Shown in pieces: positions 51,668 through 60,704 of a stretch of 64,000 nt of DNA (positions are counted from its first letter, which is position 1; every line of letters begins with the position of its first letter). The DNA lies in the NCBI GenBank assembly GCA_910586225.1, contig CAJUIL010000021.1, positions 1 through 64,000 on the forward strand, written 5' to 3'. The stretch is from an uncultured Eubacterium sp. (lineage in GTDB: Bacteria; Bacillota; Clostridia; Lachnospirales; Lachnospiraceae). Under the pieces are notes generated by a model. It was not told where the DNA came from. It saw only the letters and a program-made list of their open reading frames with translations, and searched no databases. A program made the position numbers and the translations under genes.

Positions 51668-52906
51668 ATGGCACAGGGCGAACAAAAATTATATATTGGG
51701 ATTGATCTAAATGATAGCTATGCCATGGTCAGCTTTGCGACAACCGCACACCAGGAGCCGGAGACTGTCAGCTCCGTGGCGGGCAGCGAGATGTTTCAGA
51801 TTCCGCTGGCTGTCTGTATGGCGTCGGCTTCCGGCCAGTGGGTGTACGGAGACGAAGCTATCCGGTTTGAGAAGGCGGATATGGGAAAATGTGAAAGCCA
51901 TCTGCTCTCCCGCGCCCTGGAGCGGGATTATACAATGATCCAGGATAAGGCATATGAAATTCGTGCGCTGCTTGCGGTGTTTATCAAAAAGATCCTGCTT
52001 TTGGCGGGGAAGCTGGGACCAAAGCTGGAAATCGGCAAGGTCGTATTTACGTTTCTCAAGCTGAACGAAAAGCTGATGGAGCTGATGGAATATGTGTTTG
52101 AGCAGCTTCCGGTACCAAGAAAAAAGATCACGGTCACCGATTATATGAAAAGCTTTTATTATTATGCGCTGAGTCAAAAAGACGGGCTGGCGATTCATGA
52201 TGTTGCGATGTTTCGTTATTATGGAAAGAGTATGGTATGCTGGTATCTTTCCCGCGGTAAGCAGTCCCGGCCGCAGCTGATCCAGATCTTGGAGACGGAC
52301 TGCGGGTATCTGACGGAGGATAAGGACTCGTCGTTTGCGGAGATCATACCAAAGGTATTTGAAAAAAAGATCATTTCGTCGGTGTATCTGGTCGGGGAAG
52401 GCTTTGAGGGAGAATGGATGAAGCATTCGCTGCGCGTGCTTTGTCAGGGCAGGCGTGCGTTTCTTGGCAAGAACCTTTTTTCCAAAGGCGCCTGTTACGC
52501 GGCTGAGGTCATGGAAGGGGTACTGCCATGGACGTATGCCTATATGGGCGAAAACGAGATGAAATTTAATATCAGCCTAAAGGTACGCAAAAATAACGAA
52601 ATGGCGTTTCATACCTTGATCTCTGCAGGTGAGAATTGGTACGAGGCAAGCGGAGTGTGCGAGGTTATTTTGGACGGGCCTGGGGAAGTCGATTTCTGGC
52701 TCCAGCTTCCGAACAGCAGAGAGGCCAGGATTGAATCCTTGGAGCTGACAAACCTGCCGTCGCGTCCGGTCAAGGCGACCAGACTGCGGATTGTGGCAAA
52801 GCCGATCTCAGACCGCTGCGTGAAGATACGTATCCGCGATCTGGGGCTTGGGGAGTTTTTCCGGGCGAGCGATATGGTCTGGGAATATGTAATGAAGGTG
52901 GATTAG
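51668..52906 (+). CDS. Hsp70/actin-fold protein (DUF5716 type)
   Basis: The 412-residue protein begins YIGIDLNDSYAMVSF, like the phosphate-1 loop of Hsp70/actin-fold ATPases, and has a DnaK-like order of elements with a conserved VVFTFLKLN and a YLVGEGFEGEWM adenosine-like region. The last 110 residues are beta-rich, like a substrate-binding or sandwich domain. It matches what I recall as DUF5716. Whether it binds ATP is unknown; the usual DnaK substrate domain is absent. GAGAGGAAGG precedes the ATG. It is the second gene of the cluster. Confidence 0.7.
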   Translation: MAQGEQKLYIGIDLNDSYAMVSFATTAHQEPETVSSVAGSEMFQIPLAVCMASASGQWVYGDEAIRFEKADMGKCESHLLSRALERDYTMIQDKAYEIRALLAVFIKKILLLAGKLGPKLEIGKVVFTFLKLNEKLMELMEYVFEQLPVPRKKITVTDYMKSFYYYALSQKDGLAIHDVAMFRYYGKSMVCWYLSRGKQSRPQLIQILETDCGYLTEDKDSSFAEIIPKVFEKKIISSVYLVGEGFEGEWMKHSLRVLCQGRRAFLGKNLFSKGACYAAEVMEGVLPWTYAYMGENEMKFNISLKVRKNNEMAFHTLISAGENWYEASGVCEVILDGPGEVDFWLQLPNSREARIESLELTNLPSRPVKATRLRIVAKPISDRCVKIRIRDLGLGEFFRASDMVWEYVMKVD

Positions 52907-52907
52907 G

Positions 52908-53741
52908 ATGAGCGGACTGATTTTCTGCAGCTTCCAGCGTGCGGCGAAGCCTTATTATCTGGAGAGTGCAAAGCAGAATATTTATTCAATCGAGGAATTG
53001 TGCTATTTTTTACAGGATAATATTTATCTGCTGGATGAAAATATTATGACGACCGAATTTTGTGACTGGCTGGAAACCGAGGTAGAGGCAGAGGAGCTGG
53101 CCCAAAAGCTGCGCCGTCTGATGGAGGACCAGAAGGGGTTTCGGATGTTTTGTATGCAGATCATTATGGATTCGGGCTATTTTTCCAAAAATGAGATGCA
53201 GTTTTTGGGCATGAAGCTGCAGAAGATGGACCACCAGAGCAATTATGAAAACCGCAAGATCAAGGCTGACCAGCTGATGGAGAAAAAGCGGTATCTGGCG
53301 GCGATCAGCGAATACCGCAGCTTATTGCTGACCGCGGCGGATAATCCTTCGGACGTGCGGGTCAGCGGGGATATTTGGCATAATATGGGAACGGCCTACG
53401 CGTATTTGTTTTGCTTTGAGCGGGCGGTCAGCTGTTATGAGCACGCATATGAGCTGAGCCACCGGGTAGATTCTTTAAAGGCAGCGTCGCAGGCGGTTTG
53501 TTTTTTGGAGGATGACGAGCGTATCCAGTGGTTTTTGCAGCAGCACCATATCAGCAAGGACCAGTTTGCTTCTATGAAAAAGAATCTGGGCGAATTAAAG
53601 CAAATGACGGAAGGCTCGGCAGAATATGGAAGGATCATGCAGTACGCGCGGCTGGCGCAGACGTCTCCCGTGCAGGCAAGGAGCGAGATCCATATGCAGG
53701 TAGATGCATGGAAGGATGAATATACAGGCTATAAGGGGTGA
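52908..53741 (+). CDS. TPR-like helical protein
   Basis: The ATG is one base after the previous stop, so translation is coupled. The 277-residue protein is helical and soluble. The central region (SGDIWHNMGTAYAYLFCFERAVSCYEHAYELSH) matches a TPR pair, and a helical hairpin before it (KRYLAAISEYRSLLLTA) looks like another repeat. No enzyme motif is seen. Its position suggests an adaptor between the Hsp70-like protein and the membrane protein that follows. Confidence 0.65.
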   Translation: MSGLIFCSFQRAAKPYYLESAKQNIYSIEELCYFLQDNIYLLDENIMTTEFCDWLETEVEAEELAQKLRRLMEDQKGFRMFCMQIIMDSGYFSKNEMQFLGMKLQKMDHQSNYENRKIKADQLMEKKRYLAAISEYRSLLLTAADNPSDVRVSGDIWHNMGTAYAYLFCFERAVSCYEHAYELSHRVDSLKAASQAVCFLEDDERIQWFLQQHHISKDQFASMKKNLGELKQMTEGSAEYGRIMQYARLAQTSPVQARSEIHMQVDAWKDEYTGYKG

Positions 53742-53745
53742 TTTG

Positions 53746-54918
53746 ATGGGATTTTTCAAACGCAGAAAAGACCGGGCGGCCTTGGAAAAGGTGATGGAGG
53801 ACGTACAAGTATCCGGCGGGCTGGAGCATTTGACTGGGGATGATGCTGTAAGCCAGATCATGGACCGCTGTGAGCGGACGATGCAAAACGCAAGGGAGAT
53901 TGACGACGGCAAGAAGGAGTATTATATCGTCACCTCTTATCTGAATGATATCGAGCTGATCGAAAACCTCTCGCCGGATCAGGCGGAGGAGATTCAAAAG
54001 GCAGCGGATTATGTGGCGAAGCTGAATCAAGCCAGAGATCAGTTTTTAAATACGTCCAAACGGCTTTCCGACGCGCAGTTCCAGATGATGCAAAGGCAGG
54101 AGGATACGATACCGGATGCGATCAGGAACCTTCGCACGAATGAAGAGTATCAGGCGACGGTGAAGCGGGATATGCAGTATCTCGAAGGCGAAAAGCAGGA
54201 GTGGGAAATACTGAAAAAGGAGTGCAGGCGCAGACGCAGGCATTTGCGGAGGGCTTCGTTTATGCTGCTGTTTGCCGCGGCGACGGCAGCTGTACTGCTG
54301 CTCGTGCTGTCGATGGGATTTGATTATGATCTGCAATATGCATGGACAGCGGTCATTGCCGTGGCGTTTTTTTGCTCGGCTTATATTGTGTTCCGTTTGG
54401 AAAGCAGCAGGCGGGATATCCAGCAGGCGGAGGTCAATATTAACTACGCGATTATATTGCTTAATAAAGTTAAGATTAAATATGTCAATATTACAAACGC
54501 GGTAGACTACGGACGGGAAAGATTCCATGTGCGGGATTCCAGGGAGTTTGAATATCAGTGGGATATGTACCAGAACGCTATGCGGGAACAGGAAAAATAC
54601 AGAAAAACAAATGAAGATTTAAATTATTATTATGACAAGCTCGTCGGTCTGTTAAAGAAGTGTGAGCTTTATGATTCCCGCGTCTGGATCGAACAGCCGC
54701 AGGCGTTGGTAGACCAGAAGGAAATGGTGGAGATCAAGCACAACTTACTCGTACGCCGTCAAAAGCTGCGCGCACGGATCGCGTCTAACTTAGAAACCGT
54801 GAAAAACGAGCGCAGGGAGATCGTACGTATGATAAAGACGAACGGGCAGCAGCAAAATATACAGCTATTGGAGATGCTGCACTCTATCGACAAGCTGGCA
54901 GGCTTCGGCGCGGCATAA
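53746..54918 (+). CDS. Coiled-coil membrane protein
   Basis: The ATG at 53746 follows AAGGGGTGATTT and opens 390 residues. About 170 residues of charged helix lead to two membrane helices (ASFMLLFAAATAAVLLLVLS and AWTAVIAVAFFCSAYIVFRL, about 185-230), then a long coiled coil to the end. Both tails should lie in the cytoplasm, giving a hairpin anchor. It is the last gene of the DUF5717/DUF5716 cluster and could fix the complex at the membrane. No known family recognised. Confidence 0.65.
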   Translation: MGFFKRRKDRAALEKVMEDVQVSGGLEHLTGDDAVSQIMDRCERTMQNAREIDDGKKEYYIVTSYLNDIELIENLSPDQAEEIQKAADYVAKLNQARDQFLNTSKRLSDAQFQMMQRQEDTIPDAIRNLRTNEEYQATVKRDMQYLEGEKQEWEILKKECRRRRRHLRRASFMLLFAAATAAVLLLVLSMGFDYDLQYAWTAVIAVAFFCSAYIVFRLESSRRDIQQAEVNINYAIILLNKVKIKYVNITNAVDYGRERFHVRDSREFEYQWDMYQNAMREQEKYRKTNEDLNYYYDKLVGLLKKCELYDSRVWIEQPQALVDQKEMVEIKHNLLVRRQKLRARIASNLETVKNERREIVRMIKTNGQQQNIQLLEMLHSIDKLAGFGAA

Positions 54919-54982
54919 GCGTACGTACGTGCGCATCAGGCTTCGTCGCTGCAGCCTCCGAAGCGGAAAGGAGCAGAGAAGG

Positions 54983-55273
54983 ATGTCACAAAAAACGCAT
55001 ACACATACGCATGATCCAGGAGAGATGAAAGCGATCTGCAACCGTCTCGCAAAGGCTATCGGGCATCTGGAGGCAGTCAAGGGCATGGTGGAAAACGGAA
55101 GGGACTGCAGCGAGGTGCTGGTACAGCTGGCAGCTGTAAAATCTGCATTAAATAATACGGGGAAGCTCATATTAAAAGAGCATATTAGCCATTGCATTGT
55201 ACATGCGGTGGAAAATGAAGACCAGCAGGCGATCGAGGATCTGAACCAGGCGATCGATCAGTTTATGAAATAG
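54983..55273 (+). CDS. CsoR-type metal-sensing repressor
   Basis: The start at 54983 follows AAAGGAGCAG. The 96-residue all-helical protein has a His-rich N-terminus (HTHTHDPGE) and the CsoR Cu(I) set: a Cys in GRDCSEVLVQL, and the His and Cys of EHISHCIVHAV spaced as H-x3-C. Members repress copper efflux genes until Cu(I) binds; FrmR and CstR relatives sense formaldehyde or sulphide. No copper pump is nearby. It is 64 bases after the coiled-coil gene and may be read from the same transcript. Confidence 0.85.
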   Translation: MSQKTHTHTHDPGEMKAICNRLAKAIGHLEAVKGMVENGRDCSEVLVQLAAVKSALNNTGKLILKEHISHCIVHAVENEDQQAIEDLNQAIDQFMK

Positions 55274-55286
55274 AAAAAGCTAGAAA

Positions 55287-55327
55287 AAACAGCGGCTGCC
55301 GATGATCGGTGAAAAGCCGCTGTTTTG
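55287..55327. terminator. Bidirectional terminator between convergent genes
   Basis: AAACAGCGGCT (55287-55297) and AGCCGCTGTTT (55315-55325) form an 11-bp stem with A tract before and T tract after. Confidence 0.85.
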
Positions 55328-55337
55328 TTATGTTTGC

Positions 55338-56717
55338 TTATTTTGCTGATGCCTTTTCATGGGCAATCTGGATGATACGCTCCAGATCGGCGATCAGTTC
55401 CCTGGAATAAAGCTCCGCCTGATTATAAATGGCTTCTGCTTCGGAATAGCTGTTATGGTTCAGTGCTTGGATGGCTTCTCCGCCGAACTTGTGGAACCGT
55501 TCGTGCTTTTTATCAAGTCCGTCCCAGATTTGGCGGATCTCCGGCGTAGACGGTGTCATCGCGTGATAAAAATGTCCGAAGCCGCATTTGGTGGAATCCA
55601 GCTGCAGCGGGATGATGCTGCGCTGCTTGATCATATTTTTCAGATTCCTAAGCCAAGTCTGGTGTGCAGTGATAGCATTGCTGATATGCTTGGCAAATTC
55701 TGCATATTCCAGATGGAAGAAGGTGTCTTCTGACAGCGCCCCCATCTGCTTAACGGTATCGTCCAGTGTTTTTTCGATATCTACGACTGGCTCGGCTGCT
55801 TTTTTCAGGTCGTGGCCGACGCTCTGCATAAAATCGGTGCTGTCATGCAGCTGGTTTTCCATTTCTGTCATGGAGCTGCTGATCTCTTCACTGACAGCGG
55901 CAATGGAGCTGATGGAATCATTCACCTTGGTCACGTGCTTGTGATTTTGGTTGTTCAATACCCACACATTTTCAATCTTGCCTGTCATGGATTCGAGCGC
56001 CTGAATGGTACTGGCCGCGCTTTTCACGCTTGTTCTGGATGCGGCTTCGATCTCCTCGACAAAATTGCCCATATTTCCGGTCAGCTTTTGCGTTTCCCCT
56101 GCCAGCGCACGGATTTCGTCTGCGACTACGGCAAAGCCTCTTCCGGCTTCTCCGGCTCTGGTTGCTTCGATGGAAGCGTTTAGGGCCAGCAGGTTCGTTT
56201 GTAAGGAGATGGACTCGATACCTGTGATTACCTCGTTGATACGGCTGATGATCCCAGACAGATTATCCATATCCTTCTGCATCCTGCGGGAAATTTCAAT
56301 CGTCTGTGCGGACAGGTCGCGAATATCGGTCAGGTCAGTCTGACAGGATTCGATTTTTTCGTTTACTTCGGTGGTTTCGGAGGCGATGTGTGTAATCGCG
56401 TGCGCCAGTTCCTCATGCTGGTTATTGGAGGCACCGGAGAACATAGAATTACCGGATGCCGTACCGAAAATAGTCTCGGCTGCCTTGGATACCTTGCGTG
56501 AGATGGACATGATCTTTTCCGTCTGGTGCTGCATCGTAAGGTCCAGAGAGCTGATCTGCATGACCGCTTTGATATTTTTTTCAAAAATTTGCGCAAACTC
56601 CTGTCGTGCATGTGTCAGACGCTTATAAATATCGTCTAGTTCGGGCTCTTTTGAATAATCTTCAGGTTTCAGTTCTGAAACGGCTCTTATGAGCTTTGTC
56701 TTTTTTCCTCTCATCAT
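55338..56717 (-). CDS. Soluble chemoreceptor with C-terminal CZB domain
   Basis: The 459-residue protein has no membrane helix. The middle is a methyl-accepting chemotaxis signalling domain with the hairpin tip [20 protein letters not shown] and [18 protein letters not shown]. The C-terminus is a chemoreceptor zinc-binding (CZB) domain: a His in [10 protein letters not shown], the conserved Cys in [11 protein letters not shown], and two His in [10 protein letters not shown]. Such receptors sense zinc or oxidants such as hypochlorous acid through the Cys and work in the cytoplasm. No chemotaxis genes are near. AAGAGG lies before the ATG pair. Confidence 0.88.
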   Translation of the reverse strand: MMRGKKTKLIRAVSELKPEDYSKEPELDDIYKRLTHARQEFAQIFEKNIKAVMQISSLDLTMQHQTEKIMSISRKVSKAAETIFGTASGNSMFSGASNNQHEELAHAITHIASETTEVNEKIESCQTDLTDIRDLSAQTIEISRRMQKDMDNLSGIISRINEVITGIESISLQTNLLALNASIEATRAGEAGRGFAVVADEIRALAGETQKLTGNMGNFVEEIEAASRTSVKSAASTIQALESMTGKIENVWVLNNQNHKHVTKVNDSISSIAAVSEEISSSMTEMENQLHDSTDFMQSVGHDLKKAAEPVVDIEKTLDDTVKQMGALSEDTFFHLEYAEFAKHISNAITAHQTWLRNLKNMIKQRSIIPLQLDSTKCGFGHFYHAMTPSTPEIRQIWDGLDKKHERFHKFGGEAIQALNHNSYSEAEAIYNQAELYSRELIADLERIIQIAHEKASAK

Positions 56718-56860
56718 ATACCTCTTAACGCCTGTTTTTTGATATGTTTCCGTCTACGTTTATGATACGGAATTTTGTGGATTTTTGCAACCTTTTTATA
56801 CATAATTTTTGGATTGACAAAAAATTCATGGATGTATCAGGCAGTCGGTATACGGTGCAT

Positions 56861-57568
56861 CTAGGAAAGCGACAGCTCAAGCGCGCATCGTATCATAATG
56901 TCCAGATTTTTTTCACGCTGTTCATTCGTCAGAGCTTCGCTGCTTAAAATGCTGCTCCCTGCGGTGAGCATACTAAGCGCGTGTTTACCGGCCCTTGCCG
57001 CGGTACAATATAAGGACAGCGTTTCCATTTCCTGTACGAGTACGCCCATTTTTGCCCAGATGCCCTTTTCCCCTTGCCGGTCCTCATAAAAGATGTCTGA
57101 GCTGTATACGTTGCCGACATGGAAGCGTACGCCGTCCTGACGAGCTCTGCAGACAGCGGCTTCCAGAAGCGAATAGTCGGCGAGAGGCGCGAAGCAGCCT
57201 GGCAGATGATACTGCGCTGTAAAATTGGAGTTGGTGCAGCAGCCCATAGCAAATATGAGATCCCCGACTGCAACGTCCTTGTGCAGGGCGCCAGCGGTGC
57301 CGATGCGGATAATGTTGTCTACGTCATAATTGTGAAACAGCTCATAAGCGTAAATTCCCATCGAAGGGATGCCCATGCCGCTGCCCTGTACGGAAACGCG
57401 GCGTCCCTTGTAGTCTCCGGTGTATCCGTTCATGCCTCTGACGCGGTTGTAGCAGCATACATTTTCCAGATAGTGGTCTGCGATATATTTTGCGCGCAGC
57501 GGGTCGCCAGGCATTAATACGGTTTTTGCGATCTGGCCCGGTTCTGCTTCGTTGTGAAATGTTTTCAT
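56861..57568 (-). CDS. deoD: Purine nucleoside phosphorylase DeoD type
   Basis: The 235-residue protein has the hexameric PNP signature: VLMPGDPLRAKYIAD, VQGSGMGIPSMGIYAYEL, IIRIGTAGALHKDVAVGDL, and VLVQEMETLSLYCTA with the ribose-binding Met-Glu-Thr. It splits purine nucleosides with phosphate to base and ribose-1-phosphate. AAAAGGGAGAATC precedes the ATG. It is the last gene of the nucleoside unit, 17 bases after the GntR gene. Confidence 0.93.
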   Translation of the reverse strand: MKTFHNEAEPGQIAKTVLMPGDPLRAKYIADHYLENVCCYNRVRGMNGYTGDYKGRRVSVQGSGMGIPSMGIYAYELFHNYDVDNIIRIGTAGALHKDVAVGDLIFAMGCCTNSNFTAQYHLPGCFAPLADYSLLEAAVCRARQDGVRFHVGNVYSSDIFYEDRQGEKGIWAKMGVLVQEMETLSLYCTAARAGKHALSMLTAGSSILSSEALTNEQREKNLDIMIRCALELSLS

Positions 57569-57585
57569 AAATGTGATTCTCCCTT

Positions 57586-58326
57586 TTATTTATTTTTTCT
57601 GCGCAGGCTCAGCTCATAAAGGTCTGTCCCCATATACAGTTTTTGCGATAATACCGGGGTATCGTATTCGGTATATAACTCCTCTTCCAAAATAAGGATC
57701 GATTCTCCCTCCGGGATCTGTAAAATATTTGAGAGCCGTTCTCTGACTCTGCGCATACGAAGCCTCGTATCGCTGTATAGACCGCCAGATGACAAAAGCT
57801 GTGTGTAAAACTGGTATACGCTGTCTGTATGTTCCAGGTCGACATTGTTTTTATCCAGTATTTCGTGCGGCATATAGACCATGGCAAATCCTACCGGCTG
57901 GTTCCCGCTGTAATAGGTAATGTCTATGACCGCTACAATACTGGACGGCCGAAGCTTTAACACCTGCTGGTGCTTTTGTGTCGGGGGCTGGAAGCCGATA
58001 GAGGTGTCCACACGGTCGATACGCTGGAGACAGAAATCGACGATCGGGTTGCCGATCTTTTCCAATCCGTTTGAGCTGATATCCTGGTTGGAAAGGACAA
58101 TATTGCCCTTTCCCTGGTGATTACTGATCAATCCGTCCTCCTGAAGGAGCAGCATGGCCTGACGTAACGTACCTCTGCTGACCTGGAACTGTTCGGCTAA
58201 AATATTTTCACCGGGCAGTTTGTCGCCGGGCTTGTATTTTCCCTCTTTCAGCCATTGGGTCAGTGTTTCGTATACGGTTACATATAATGGTATTTTTACA
58301 TTTTTTTCTTTTATCAAATGCTCCAT
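57586..58326 (-). CDS. GntR-family regulator with UTRA domain
   Basis: The 246-residue protein has an N-terminal GntR winged helix (PLYVTVYETLTQWLKEGKY, GDKLPGENILAEQFQVSRGT, LRQAMLLLQEDGLISNHQGK) and a C-terminal UTRA ligand domain like HutC (IVAVIDITYYSGNQPVGFAM). Lying between the transporter remnant and deoD, it probably represses the nucleoside genes until a nucleoside or phosphosugar binds. The candidate operator TTGTTCAACAA lies before the BMP gene. Confidence 0.88.
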   Translation of the reverse strand: MEHLIKEKNVKIPLYVTVYETLTQWLKEGKYKPGDKLPGENILAEQFQVSRGTLRQAMLLLQEDGLISNHQGKGNIVLSNQDISSNGLEKIGNPIVDFCLQRIDRVDTSIGFQPPTQKHQQVLKLRPSSIVAVIDITYYSGNQPVGFAMVYMPHEILDKNNVDLEHTDSVYQFYTQLLSSGGLYSDTRLRMRRVRERLSNILQIPEGESILILEEELYTEYDTPVLSQKLYMGTDLYELSLRRKNK

Positions 58327-58372
58327 TGCAGATTACTCGCTCCTTCCGGTGTTTTATGCTAACAGTATAATT

Positions 58373-59374
58373 CTAATCGACCAATTTGCCAAGTGCTTCC
58401 GGTCCTTTTACGTGTTTTCCAACAAAAAGCAGGATCAGAAGGGTAATTGCGTATGGCAGCATTTGTACGATCTGGGTTTCCGGTGATCATAGCCTCCAGT
58501 TCCTGCTGTCCGTTGCCGTCTACGCCTGCAATGCCGACGATCTCACCTGCATGGACGGTCAGGCTTACGGTATTTTGCGCTTTGTCCAGCAGCCTTACGT
58601 TTTGAAGCTCTAGTACGCATTTTCCGTGATTTGCGCCCTGCTTTGCGACGACCGTTTCGACGGAACGCCCGACCATCTGGGTAGCCAGCTCGCGTTCGTT
58701 TGTGTCGGCTGTATCACATTTGAATACCACTTTTCCCTTGCGGATGACCGTAATGCGGTCGGACAGCGACATGGTTTCATTGAGCTTATGCGTGATAAAA
58801 ATAATGGTTTTTCCTTCTTTTTTCAGCTGCCTTAATATTTTAAACAGCTCCTCGACTTCCTGCGGCGTCAGTACGGCGGTTGGCTCGTCCAGAATAATGA
58901 TATCTGCGCCGCGGTAGAGTGTTTTTAAGATTTCCACACGCTGCCGCATACCGACAGAGAGGTTGGCGACCTTTTCGTGCAGGTCGATCTGAAATCCGAA
59001 CCGGGTGACCAGCTCCGCTGCTTTTTCCAGACATTTTTTCTGGTCTAAAAACAGTCCGCCTTGTTCTTTTCCAATAATGATATTTTCCAGTACACTCAGC
59101 TGGCTCACAAGCATAAAATGCTGGTGCACCATGCCGATGCCAAGCGAGTAGGCGTCGTTTGGATTGGTTATATGGGCTTTTTTTCATGAATATAGATCTC
59201 TCCCTCGTCTGGGTGGTATAGCCCGAATAAGATATTCATCAGCGTGCTTTTGCCCGTGCCATTTTCTCCGAGCAGACAGTGGATTTCCTGCTCCCTTACG
59301 GTCAGGTCAATGCCGTCGTTTGCCCGTACTGGTCCGAAGCATTTCACGATTCCTTTCATTTTGATAGCGTCCAT
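58373..59374 (-). pseudogene. Decayed nucleoside ABC transporter: ATPase fused to a permease end
   Basis: The gene starts at 59374 with AAAGGAG and encodes the first ABC domain of a BMP-type transporter ATPase ([18 protein letters not shown]). The frame breaks near 59176-59182, where a run of seven A bases on the coding strand needs one more to continue into [19 protein letters not shown]. The rest reads well through Walker B (IIILDEPTAVL) and into the second ABC domain, then stops matching after GQQELEAMITG near 58490. From there to the stop at 58373, another frame encodes LPYAITLLILLFVGKHVKG and GPEALGKLVD, the end of the second permease. The rest of the ATPase and both permeases are deleted. 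Confidence 0.8.
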
Positions 59375-59427
59375 TCCGTTCTCCTTTCTTACTGCCGATT
59401 TGTTTTGATGAAGCGCCTGCTGGCTTG

Positions 59428-60459
59428 TCAGGCGTCCGGAACCTCGATCTTGCCGGATATGATGTCTGCGCGGATCTCATCCAGCTTTTGCAGGATGTTG
59501 TCTGGGATCGTGATATTGCTGCCTTCGGTCGTGAAGTCCACGCCGCCGTCCTTTAGTCCCAACAGCTGGTTTTCGCCGGTATAGGTGTTTTCCACAATGC
59601 TTGTGATTGCCTGGTATGCGCAGTTATCCAGCTTTTTGAGCATACTTGCCATTATGTAGTCCGGGGCTATGGAATTTTGGTTCAGATTTACGCCGATGCT
59701 TATAAAATCTTTTTCCTCTGCTGCCTGGAACAGTCCCATACCGGAAGCGCCGGAGGCGTGGAAGATAATATCCGCCCCTTTTTCGTGAAACGTATTAGCG
59801 ATCGTGCGGGCAGTCGTCGGGTCGTTAAAGCCGCCGACGTAATCTACAAGCACGCTTACGTCTGGGTCTGCGTACGCTGCTCCGGCCTGGAAGCCTGCGG
59901 CAAACTGGTTGATCAGCGGATTGTCCACACCGCCGATAAAGCCGATCGTACCGCTGTCTGACAGGCGGGTGTCTATTTTTTCCTCATTTGCCAGTACCGC
60001 CAGCGCGCCGACCATAAAGCTGCCTTCCTGTGCCTTGCAGGAGTAAGACGCCACGTTATCAAGCTCTGAGGTCGCGTCCAGCAGCGCAAACCGCTGTCCG
60101 GTGTAGACCGAAGCTACATTATTCAGCGCGTCTACCTGTTCGTCGCCGACGCAGATGATCAGATCATATTCTTCGGAGGACGCCATCTCGTCCTGGATGA
60201 TCTCCTCGTCTGCTACGGACTTTGGCTCTACCTGGTCGAAGGTAATGCCGTAATCCTGCGCCGCGCGTCTGACGCCCTCCAGCGCCAGGTCGTTAAAAGA
60301 GTTGCCGCCAAGCCCTGCCTGCGTAAAGATAATGCCGATATGAGGGCCGCTCCGCTCTGCCTTGGGGTCACTGCTGCTGCCGCATCCGGTCAGGATGGAT
60401 GGGATTGCGATCGCGGCGGTGAGTAAGAGTGCCGTTAACCGTTTCCTTTGCTGCTTCAT
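59428..60459 (-). CDS. BMP-family nucleoside-binding lipoprotein
   Basis: The 343-residue protein has a lipoprotein signal with lipobox SILTGC (Cys26) and a BMP/Med/TmpC domain: [63 protein letters not shown] and [13 protein letters not shown]. These proteins bind purine nucleosides outside the membrane for an ABC importer. Here the ATPase and permeases are broken, so the protein may be an orphan. AAAGGAGG precedes the ATG. It heads the minus-strand unit leading to deoD. Confidence 0.9.
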   Translation of the reverse strand: MKQQRKRLTALLLTAAIAIPSILTGCGSSSDPKAERSGPHIGIIFTQAGLGGNSFNDLALEGVRRAAQDYGITFDQVEPKSVADEEIIQDEMASSEEYDLIICVGDEQVDALNNVASVYTGQRFALLDATSELDNVASYSCKAQEGSFMVGALAVLANEEKIDTRLSDSGTIGFIGGVDNPLINQFAAGFQAGAAYADPDVSVLVDYVGGFNDPTTARTIANTFHEKGADIIFHASGASGMGLFQAAEEKDFISIGVNLNQNSIAPDYIMASMLKKLDNCAYQAITSIVENTYTGENQLLGLKDGGVDFTTEGSNITIPDNILQKLDEIRADIISGKIEVPDA

Positions 60460-60494
60460 TTGTTTCCTCCTTTTGGTTGTACATTTGATTTAAG

Positions 60495-60505
60495 TTGTTC
60501 AACAA
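60495..60505. promoter_or_regulatory. Candidate GntR operator
   Basis: TTGTTCAACAA is an 11-bp palindrome 36 bases before the BMP start codon, next to a TATAAT-like stretch (60508-60520, minus strand). The GntR regulator encoded downstream could bind it. Confidence 0.45.
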
Positions 60506-60629
60506 GTATGTATTATATATAGCACAAGTTATAAAAAATGTAAAGCAATAAATGGAAATATATACAAGCTTGTGTAAATGTTACAAAATTGTGAAGTTTA
60601 TTTTGTGAAAAATACATAAAACCTTGAAA

Positions 60630-60659
60630 TTGACATAGCTTTTTACAGGCAGATATGAT
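60630..60659 (+). promoter_or_regulatory. Promoter TTGACA-18-TATGAT
   Basis: TTGACA (60630-60635) and TATGAT (60654-60659) are separated by 18 bases and lie 45 bases before the solute-binding lipoprotein start. Confidence 0.7.
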
Positions 60660-60704
60660 AAAATAAATAATATGTGACTGAATGAAAATGTGAGGATAAT
60701 AGGA

